NCBI GenBank assembly: GCA_000498155.1
Contig: AXZN01000022.1
Coordinates: forward strand, 620,001-684,000
DNA from: Shiraia sp. slf14
Taxonomy: Eukaryota > Ascomycota > Dothideomycetes > Pleosporales > Shiraiaceae
Direction of reading: 5' to 3'
Length of the DNA stretch: 64,000 nucleotides
How positions within the stretch are numbered: the stretch's first letter is position 1; each line of letters starts with the position of its first letter. Below the pieces are notes generated by a model. The model saw only the letters and a program-made list of their open reading frames with translations, did not search any database and was not told the DNA's origin. Shown piece by piece: positions 55,263 to 64,000 of the stretch. A program made the translations under genes and the position numbers.

Positions 55263-55494
55263 TATTATAGATTCTCTATAAGCTTTATAATATTATTCTT
55301 TATCTATACCTCTACTATAAAGGAGAACCTACGCTATATTATATAACCTACGTATAAACTAATAAAGAAAAGTTTCTTTATTCTAACGTAGTTTATAAAA
55401 CTATAAAGTTTTTATAGCTTACTTCTTATATATATTTTCTTATAATACTATAATTAAAGTAATATACTAATCTTTATATAATTAGTTTCTTATA
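55263..55494 (+). repeat. 5' LTR
   Basis: 232 bp, aligning without gaps to 62257-62488. Starts TATTATAG and ends CTTATA, i.e. TA...TA, the RIP product of the usual TG...CA termini. I count about 17 differences from the 3' LTR and all are transitions. Confidence 0.9.
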
Positions 55495-58400
55495 TAAAAT
55501 ATATACTATCTTTCTTAGAATTTTAGTAAGAGACCTTAAGGCGTTACGTATATTAGAAATATACGCGTATCTAAAAATAGTAGTATAACCTATAGTAATA
55601 GATTATACTAACTAGACTTAGTAAGTCTAAAGACTATCTTATATTCTAGACTAACTATAATAAAGTTAGTAGTTAGATTAGTAAAATACTATAGTTAATA
55701 TATAAGCCTTATTAAAGACCTAGCTAGTAGACTCTTAGGCTATAACTACTATAATTAGTTAGTTATAGTAGACTTAGTTAGGTAATCTAGTAATATCTAA
55801 AGCCTATTCTAGTATAGTATTTAATAACTTAAACTAGAAGAATAATACTACCTAGATATAAAAGGCTAAGCTAATAAGTAGTAAGTACTATATTACTATA
55901 GCCTTAAATATTATATTTTATTAGAATAATAATTATAAGATTTACTATCTAGACTTATACTAAGTACTTAATAAGCTTTACTAATTTATCTTAAGTTACT
56001 ATATCTTAACTACTTAATATAAATAAGCTACTACTAATATAGACCTTATATATTAAGTAGAAAATAAAAAAAGTTAAAATATTAATTATATTATACTTTA
56101 CTAGCTAAATAAGGTAAGCTTCTTAATATAAAATAATATTATTATATAAGTTAGTAATAATAATAAGTTTAAGAAGTTAGTATAAAAATATCTTATTATA
56201 TAGTTTAATATTATTAATTTAATATTATTATTAAATATATAAAATTATAAGTTATAAAAGAGGCTAATATAGCTACTACTTAAGAAGTATTAAATAAAGT
56301 AGTAATAACTAAGTATATAACTAATAAATATATTAATATACTTAAAGCTAAATAGGCCTAGTACTATAAAGAAATAGAAGAAAAGACTACTACTAGTACT
56401 CTTACTATTACTAACTAGTAGAAGTAGGTTATATAAATAAAAAGTAAATTAAAGAAAGTAGCTACTACTATTAACTAAGTTTATTAAGTATAAAATATAT
56501 TAAAGAATAAGATTACTAAGTAAGAAGAAAATATAATAAGTATATAAGAAGCCTTTAATAACTTATAAGAATAGTATTAATCTAAGAGTAAAAAAACTTA
56601 TTAGAGAGATATATTTAACCTCTCTAACTTCTTATTATTAGATAATAATAATAATAAGAATAACTACTAATAATAATTAAAGTCTTCTAAGTAAAGAGAT
56701 ACGCGTAAGAAAATACCTATTATAAAGCTTACTAACTATACTTATAAAGGTAAAGAGTATAAATCTTACTATTCTAACCTACTATTATACTTAGGTAAAA
56801 TCTCTAAAGACTTAGAATAATAAATAGTATTTACTAAGACTAAGTTTAGAAGGTCTTATAAGACCTTTTCTAATAAATAAGTAAAAGTAAAGTTTTTATA
56901 TAGTTTTCTTAAGAACGCTACCTACTAAGCTATCTAGTTATAAGTCTTATTATAGTTTAAAAACTACTATAAGTACTATTAAGAACTATATAATAATCTT
57001 AGAAAGTACTTTAGTATATAAAATTATTAAAAGAATACTTTATATAAGATTATATTTTATAAGTTAAAGTAAAGTAATAATAAGTTTATTAGTATATAGT
57101 TTAACTAATTTAATATTACTACTATTAAAGCCTAACTTAATATTATAGTAAAGTATTTTTATACTTTAGCTAACTTAAATAATAAATATAAGAAAGTAGC
57201 TACTAATAATACTTTAGTAAATAAGACTTAAGTATAACTACTTACTTATATACGTGCTATTAAGCTAAACTATAAAGTAGTTTTTAAACTATTATTATTA
57301 TTTAACTATAATAAGACTAATAAGAATAAAACTAATAAAAATAAGAAGAATAATAAGAATAAGAAGTTACGCTTATAAGAGAACCTAAAAGGTAGCTAGC
57401 GCTCTACTAACTAGTTTAAGAAGATTATAGTAAAGAAAGTCTACGCTAAATACTTTAAGTTAAGATATAAACTTACTAACTCTAGTATACTTTATAAGAA
57501 CTAGATAAAAAAGCTATTTAGTAAGTTTAAAAAGATATACCTTATAGATAATAATAATAAAAAGGCTATTAATTACGCTATAAAGTTATTAAAAAAGTAG
57601 TTCTTAATAAAAGTTATTATTAAAAACTTATACTTATATAAGAACTATAAGCTATTAAAGATACTATTTATACTATTAAAACTTTACCTACTTTCTTAAA
57701 ATTAATATATATATTATTAGCTATAATAAGTTATTACTATAACTATTTATATAATAAGAATAACTATAGTATCTTTAAAGAACTATGATAACTATAGTAC
57801 CTTTAAAAAGCTATAGTCTATATAAATTAAGAAAGATAGGCTAGGTCTACTTAACTACCTACCTTACTTACTATAAATAAAGTTTATTAGTTATATAAGT
57901 AGCTTAAGAGAAGTAACTAAAGCTCTTACCTTACTTAATAATAGTTATTTAGAATAAGTAGTAAGTTATAGTTTTATATAATAATATAAACTAAATATAG
58001 TATCTTTTATTAAGCTAGTATAATTAAAACTAGTAAATAAAGAAATAGTAGAAAAGTTAAACTCTATAGTATATATTAAATTAGCTATTAAAAATTATAT
58101 TAGTAAAGAATAAATATAGGTTACTAATATAAAAGGCTATAATCTTATTATTAAATAACCTTAGCTAGAGTATTATAATATATTAAAAAACTATTTTTAT
58201 TATATAATAATACTTAATAGCTTATACTATTATTAGAATTATCTTACTAAGAGTCTAGTAGTTTAAGTTACTTATTAATATAATAAGGTATTAGTAAAGA
58301 ATATTATACTATATATAGTAGATAATATTAGACTAGTATCTACTTAAGCTACTACTATATTTACTTACTATAATAATAGTAGTATTACTTAGGTCTTTCT

Positions 58401-58776
58401 AAAGATATAAAATAACCTAAATAAATCTAGTAAGAAACTACTATAGTTCTTATATACTAATTTATTTACTATTAATTATATAGCTTTTATATAAGAAGAC
58501 TTTTAGAAGTTTTATAAAAAGCTTACGCTACTAAAGGTTATAAAAGTAAAGCTCTACTAATAAGTTTAACTAAAGTATTACTACTTAATAAACCTTTAAA
58601 ACTTAAAAGAAGTAAATATATTACCTACTAGTAAGTATAATATAGACTATAAAATACGCCTTATTAAAGAAGTATCTACTCTATACTAGAAAGTATATAA
58701 GTTATTAAGAATAAAGATAATAGTACTAAAAGTATATATTAATAAAGAACTATTAAAGAGTTTTATTTATAAAAGT

Positions 58777-59172
58777 AAGTCTTCTTATACTACCTTAGTA
58801 CTAGTAGTTAAGAAATCTAGAAGAGGCCTTTAGATTTATATTAACTATTACTAGTTAAATACTTTTATTATTAAGAATTATAATATACTACTATTTATCT
58901 ATAATATATTAGCTAGACTTAATAAAGTATATATATTCTTAAAGTTTAATATTATTACTATCTTTAATTAAGTTCTTATAAAAAAAGAGAACTAAGAAAA
59001 GACTATATTTTAGACTAGGTTTAGCCTCTATAAGTATATTATTATACTCTTTAGTCTATATAATATATTTAGTACTTTCTAGTTTTTTATTAATAGTATA
59101 CTTTATAAGTTTCTTAATAATTTTTATTTAGCTTATTTAGATAATATACTTATATATAGTAAAAATAAGTAA
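58777..59172 (+). pseudogene. Reverse transcriptase domain remnant
   Basis: One frame reads, with stops at former Gln/Trp codons, KSSYTTLVLVVKKSRRGL then IYINYY, then from 58945 FNIITIFN, TIF, FSLYKYIIILFSLYNIFSTF. It ends with AYLDNILIYSKNK at 59131-59169. This is the Ty3/Gypsy RT layout (fingers motif, palm PFGLxNAPxxF and YLDDILIYS). The second catalytic Asp of YLDD has become Asn. Confidence 0.92.
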
Positions 59173-59261
59173 AACTATATTATATATTATAAACGCGTAC
59201 TTTAATAACTAAAAGATACTAGTTTATATCTAGATATTTATAAGTATAACTTCTACGTAAT

Positions 59262-59990
59262 ACGTATTATATTAAATATTTAGGTATAATCTTATTTATA
59301 AAAGGTTTATAGATAAACTCTAATAAGGTTAAAGCTATTTATAAATAAAAAGATTTTTATACTATTAAAGACGTATAAGTATTTATTAAATTTACTAATT
59401 TTTATAAGTAATTTATTTATAAGTTTTCTAATATTATTAGACTACTTATTAACCTTATTAAGACTACTTTACTAGGCTAAAAGTTAGATTTTAATAATAA
59501 GGCGTAGACTACTTTTAAGAAACTAAAGACTACGTTTACTAGTAATATAGTACTTACTTACTTTAATCTAGAATTAAAGTCTATTATTAAGTATAATATA
59601 TTAAACTAGGTTATATTAGGTATTCTTTTATAATAGTACTTTACTAAAAACTAAACTAACTTATTATAGCTTATTACTTACTTTTTTATAAAGATAAAAT
59701 CTATAAAGTTAAATTATACTATTTATAATAAAGAACTATTAGCTATTATTAAAGCTTTTAAAGAGTAAAGACTAGAGCTTACTAGTATAAGAGATTTAGT
59801 AGAAGTATTTTTAAATTACTATATATTATAATAGTTTATAATAATAAAGTAGTTAAATTAATATTAAGCTTAGTAAGGGCTTAATAAGCTAAGTTCTTAT
59901 CTAAATTTAATTTTATTATTAAATATAGGCTAAAGAAATAAAGTACTAAATCTAATAGTCTTATATAAAGGATAGGTAACGTACTATAAA
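59262..59990 (+). pseudogene. RT connection and RNase H remnant
   Basis: After a one-base frame change somewhere in 59246-59262, a second frame continues: YIKYLGIILFIKGL (thumb), later LNYTIYNKELLAIIKAFKE and LVEVFLNYYIL, the classic RNase H NYxIxDKELLAI stretch. The former TDASNW active-site motif at about 59592-59609 reads YNILN-stop, so the first catalytic Asp is Asn. Confidence 0.88.
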
Positions 59991-60811
59991 GTATTAATAA
60001 TAATAGACTATAGTACTAATAATAGTAACTACTAAAGAACTATATATTTAAGAAACTAAAGAACCTTACTATTATAGTAATCCTCTCTTTATATAATAAT
60101 AGAAGCTATATTATATATACTACTATCTAAATTATTAATAATAATATTAAACTCTTTATATATAAGCTTACTAAAGCTATATATAACTTAAGTAAAGAGA
60201 CGTAGTATAGTAACTTAGAAGAGTTAGTAATATTAAAGCTATTAATATTAGCTCTAGTAGAGAAGCCTACTAATAATAAAGATAAGTAGATATTAAACTA
60301 AGAGCTTAGTAATAAAGATAGTATTAACGCTTAAAAGCTTATAGTTAGTAGAGACCTACTAGTTTCTTAAGAAGATATTATAAATAAAATTAAGTAACTA
60401 ATAGAAGTTAATAGAGTTATATAAATAATTATTACTTATAAGAAAGCTAGTTATTAATACCTTTTATATAATCTTATTAAATATAGAGTTAAACTAAACT
60501 TAGCTTAGTACTAATATAAAGATAGTATTATTTATATTTATAACTAAATCTATATACTATATAATAAAGATAAAGTACTATATACTTAAATTATTTATCT
60601 TTATTATAATACCTTTATTAGTAGGTATAGTAGTAAATATACTACTTATAAGAAAGTAATATATTACTACTATTAGCCCTTTACTATAGATACTATTACG
60701 CGTTATATAAAGAACTACTTTACTTATTAATACTTTAAACTATATAAAGAAGAATATTATAGTTTACTAAGTCTCTTACTAGTTACTACTAATTATTAGT
60801 AGAGTATTATA

Positions 60812-61420
60812 GTAAATTTTATTACTTTACTACTTACCTTTATATATTATAGTAAGACTTATAAGTATATTATAGTTATTATAAACTAATCTACTAAGAA
60901 GAAGAAGTTTATACTACTTATAGCCTTAAATATAGTAACTATTATTTAAGCCTTTATTAAGTATATTTAGTAAGAGGAGAGTTACCTATATAAGATTATA
61001 AGTAATTATAGTACTTAGTTTATATTATACTTCTAGAAACGCCTATATAAATATATTAGAACTTATCTAAAACTATTAATAGTATAGTATTCTAAAATAG
61101 ATAGCTAAACTAAAGTTACTAATACTACTTTAAAGGTCTACTTATACGCCTTTATATATTATAATTAGAGTAATTAAGTAGAACTATTACTTATTACTAA
61201 GTTTTAAGCTAATAATACTATATTTACTATAACTAGTATTACGCCTTTTTATATTATAAAAGAATACTACCTTTATAATAGTATTAAGCTACCTATTTAT
61301 AAGCTTATTATAGGCTAGAAGACTACTTATAATATTAAAGCTACTAACGCCTTTATCTAATATATTAAATAACTTAAGAAGTATTTAAAATAGAGTATTA
61401 TATAGACTTATTCTAAGATA
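60812..61420 (+). pseudogene. Integrase core remnant
   Basis: In the frame beginning at 60812 the sequence reads VNFIT, then YYSKTYKYIIVIIN and STKKKKFI, matching the gypsy integrase opening VDFITGLP...YKYIMVIIDRLTK. The first catalytic Asp is Asn. The later part (ISNYSTQF-like, 60990-61025, and the region to about 61420) fits the SDRGTQF and NxxLExYLR blocks. Boundaries are approximate. Confidence 0.82.
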
Positions 61421-61789
61421 AAGAACTAGGCTAACTAGTATTAACTACTTACTCTAGAATACTATATAAAAGACTAAGTTATACTAAATATAAGAAATAT
61501 TAAGATATACTAACTATTAAAAGGCTTATTATTAAAAAACTTTAGCTTATTTATAGTACTTAAAAGTTATAATAAAAAGGCTTATAAAATTAACTTATCT
61601 AAGTATTAAGACTTAAGTAAACTATATCTAGTCTTCTATCTAGTTCTACTATATCTAGTTAATAGTAAGCTTATACTTAGTTAATATTAAGACTTATAAG
61701 GCCTAGTAGACGTAGATAAAGATAGTTAAAAGAAATAAGAAGTTAAAATAATCTTAAATACTAAAGTAGATAAATAATACGTAGATTCT

Positions 61790-61915
61790 TTAATATAGTA
61801 GCGTAGTATAGTTAAGTATTTAATATATTAAAAAGAATATAATAAGCTTACCTAGAAGTATTATAATAACTTTATAAGCTATTATAAGCTTATTACTACG
61901 TACTATAACTACTAC
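61790..61915 (+). pseudogene. C-terminal chromodomain remnant
   Basis: In the integrase frame, VDK-stop-YVDSLI is followed by KYLIY-stop-KEYNKLT-stop-KYYNNFISYYKLI. With stops read as Trp, this fits the chromodomain core YLVKWxGYxxxxxTWEPxxNL. It is the feature that places the element in the chromovirus clade. Confidence 0.75.
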
Positions 61916-62242
61916 TTAGTAATTCTAATTCTATACTTATTTATAAATAAGTAGGTATAAAAGAAGTATATAGTATATCTATAGTTAGAATAATTAAGTA
62001 ATTAAATACTTATATAATATAATAGAGTTATAAAGAAACTAGTAACCTAAAAAATAAAGTCTAGGCTTACTATTAGTAGGTTAAAGGTAAATTACTTACT
62101 AGGTTTATTAATACTTACTTTATAGTATAATCTAAGAGACTCTATTAGTAAAGCTAAGTTTTAGAGCTACTTTAATATTTATTTAGTAAATATATAGCTT
62201 TAGGTTTATATATAATTTAAACGCGTAGAAGCTATATTTTTT

Positions 62243-62256
62243 AGAGAGAGGAGTAG
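62243..62256 (+). other. Polypurine tract
   Basis: AGAGAGAGGAGTAG ends at the base before the 3' LTR, the expected position and composition for plus-strand priming. It stands out as one of the few G-rich stretches in the block. Confidence 0.8.
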
Positions 62257-62488
62257 TATTATAAATCCTCTATAAGCTCTATAATATTATTTCTTATCTA
62301 TACCTCTACTATAAGGGGGAACCTACGCTATATTATATAACCTACGTATAAACTAATAAAGAAAAGTTTCTTTATTCTAATATAGTTTATAGAACTATAA
62401 GGTTCTTATAGCTTACTTCTTATACGTATTTTCTTATAATACTATAATTAAAGTAATATACTAATCTCTATATAATTAGTCTTTTATA
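62257..62488 (+). repeat. 3' LTR
   Basis: 232 bp, gap-free match to the 5' LTR; starts TATTATAA, ends TTTATA. It is followed at once by the ATTAA target duplication. Confidence 0.9.
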
Positions 62489-62493
62489 ATTAA
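62489..62493. repeat. Target-site duplication, right copy (ATTAA)
   Basis: Identical to 55258-55262; together with the equal LTR lengths it fixes the element ends to the base. Confidence 0.8.
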
Positions 62494-64000
62494 TATTAAT
62501 TAGTAGTTATTAACTATAAACTAGTAAGATATATTATATATAAAAAGATATTTTTTATAAAACTAGCTTTTAGTAAAAAAATAGTATATAATATTATAAT
62601 AATAATTTTTATTATAAATTAGATATAAAAATTACTATACTTATAGTACTATTTTACTTTAAGCTAGTATTATTTAATAAAGCTAAAAGAAGTATATTAT
62701 AACTAGTATTCTACTATAAAAACTAGCTTATTAATTAATATACTATATTAACTATATATTTATATAAATCTACTCTACTTATTACTATTTAAATTATTTT
62801 ATTAATATAATATATAAGAATATAAATACTTTAGCTAGAGATATACCTTTAGTAACTATAATCTTTTAATATTTTTAAATTAAACTTATCTTAGTATTAC
62901 TATTATTAACTATCTTATTATAGTAAAAGATACTTTTTATATAAATAAAAAGCTTATATAAAACTTTTAAACCTAATTTTATAAGTAAGTTACTATTTAA
63001 CTTTATTAATATATAAATTTAGTAAGTAGTAAAAAAGTTTATATAATTCTTTAGTATTTATTTTATTAGTATTAAAGTTTTACTTATTAATAAGATTACT
63101 AGCTTTTTAAATTTTAATAAGTATTTTCTTTAGCTTAAAAAGAAATTTATTACTTAACTAAATAAGAATTTAAATTTTAAGTATTATTATATATATAGCT
63201 AAGACTAATTTAATATAAATATTATAAAAATAGTACTACTAGTAATATTATAAGCTTTACTAATAATAACTATAATAAGTTAAAGCCTTAGTAAAAGAAG
63301 AATTTAATAGAGTTATTTTATAAATAAAAGGTTTTCTATTAAGCTTCTAGAAAAGCTAGCTTATTTTTAGTAAGCTTAGTATACTACTAGAAAACTACTA
63401 TATATAAACTCTATTAAAAACTTACTAAAAAGAAGTTATTAACTTTATTAAAGTTATACTTACTACTACTTTTAAGATTAAGCTTTTTAAATTTAAATTT
63501 AATTACTAAAATAAAAGTAAATTAAAAAGAATATATTCTTAGAAAATATAAATTAATCTAGAATCTTTACTATTAAGTAGCTATTATAATCTAGAAAATA
63601 GAGATAAAAGTAATTACTAAAAAATAATACTAACTAGGTTAGTATTATAGTATAGTAAGTAGAGAAGAAGATTATATAATATAATTAGTAATTAGTAGGT
63701 TTTAGTAAAGCTAAGTACTAAGTAGTTTATATTAACTATATTATATACTTAGTAATTAGTTATAATTAGTAATACTAAGTAACTAATTACTACTAATTAG
63801 ACTAAGAAATATTATATATATAACTTATAAGATCTAATAATATTAAATTATTATAATTAACTTAACTTAAAAACTTAAGTAATAAGATCTTATTAACTTA
63901 AATTATTATTAATTATACTTTTATAAACTCTTTTATAAAATAAACTTAAGAATAACTTATTAGTAATACTAGTTACTTTATATTATAACTACTTACTAGT
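62494..64000. repeat. RIP-degraded AT-rich right flank
   Basis: Same composition as the element, CpA/TpG-free, with no ORF. Probably the continuation of the repeat that was hit by the LTR element. Near the end (63680-63810) it contains clustered inverted and direct copies of ATTAGTAATTAG-like words, including CTTAGTA at 63748-63754 and its reverse complement at 63773-63779. Identity not established; the block runs off the window. Confidence 0.7.

Larger units (their letters stand above)
55263..62488 (+). mobile_element. Ty3/Gypsy chromovirus retrotransposon, RIP-inactivated
   Basis: A full-length but dead LTR retrotransposon of 7226 bp. It has two 232-bp LTRs, a matching ATTAA target duplication, a polypurine tract before the 3' LTR, and the pol order reverse transcriptase - RNase H - integrase - chromodomain that defines chromoviruses. 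Gln and Trp codons have become TAA/TAG throughout, as expected from C-to-T changes at CpA on both strands, and no ATG remains in the coding strand. The gag and protease parts (about 55500-58700) are too altered for me to delimit. RIP needs another genomic copy, because the 232-bp LTRs alone are shorter than usual RIP thresholds; related copies should exist elsewhere. Confidence 0.92.

Noticed and set aside
54466..64000. Mitochondrial insertion or centromere as explanation of the AT block
   Set aside because: CpA/TpG loss, LTRs, target duplication and gypsy pol motifs show RIPped transposon DNA; nothing mitochondrial was recognised. A centromeric or subtelomeric position cannot be judged from one window.
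63000..64000. Telomere-proximal repeats
   Set aside because: No TTAGGG/CCCTAA arrays were seen.
1..64000. tRNA, rRNA or CRISPR features
   Set aside because: No cloverleaf with a convincing T-loop GTTCGA context, no rRNA segment and no spaced direct repeats were recognised by eye; a tRNA scan would be needed to exclude a tRNA gene fully.

Overview
The window is nuclear DNA from a filamentous ascomycete (Pezizomycotina; Dothideomycetes/Pleosporales is my best guess but is not proven). The grounds are: genes with short introns of about 45-115 nt carrying GTAHGT donors and CTRAY branch points; fungus-specific families (Zn2Cys6 regulator, CFEM GPI-protein, UstYa-like/DUF3328, CYP52-type P450, Atg15); and a 9.5 kb AT-rich block with the signature of repeat-induced point mutation (RIP).

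Layout. 0.5-9 kb: Zn2Cys6 regulator (-), small two-helix membrane protein (+), BRL1/BRR6 nuclear-envelope protein (+), CYP52-like P450 (-), UstYa-like oxidase family protein (-). 9.5-16.2 kb: a disordered hypothetical protein (-), a secreted phytase-like/esterase-like protein (+), and an unrecognised protein with a duplicated C-x3-H-x13-C-x2-C module (-). 16.9-21 kb: glucosidase II beta subunit (+), a GCIP/CCNDBP1-like protein (+), a CFEM protein (-). 21-23.5 kb is gene-poor. 23.5-33.6 kb: a 1251-aa disordered protein (-), GH27 alpha-galactosidase (-), a protein with an acidic Ser-Asp tail (+). 33.9-46.2 kb: RQT helicase Slh1/ASCC3 (-), SNARE Ykt6 (+), MCT-type MFS transporter (-), a probably broken small membrane gene (-), a BTB-like protein (-). 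46.9-54.5 kb: Atg15 autophagic lipase (-), VPS9-domain Rab GEF (+), a coiled-coil protein resembling spindle-pole-body Cut12 (+).

54.5-64 kb: an AT-rich block with no usable open reading frame. Inside it I could delimit a complete, dead Ty3/Gypsy chromovirus: two 232-bp LTRs (55263-55494 and 62257-62488), a perfect 5-bp target duplication, polypurine tract, reverse transcriptase, RNase H, integrase and C-terminal chromodomain. From about 54580 to the window end I found by eye only two TpG and no CpA dinucleotides, so RIP has run essentially to completion and mutated catalytic aspartates in RT, RNase H and integrase. DNA on both sides of the element is RIPped too.

The genes are mostly unrelated housekeeping and secretory functions. 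Ykt6, Atg15 and the VPS9 protein all act in vacuole/endosome trafficking and lie within 12 kb, which may be coincidence. The P450 and UstYa-like genes are adjacent and co-oriented, but I found no RiPP precursor. All exon boundaries come from reading splice signals and reading frames by hand. All family calls are by recognition of motifs, without database searches.
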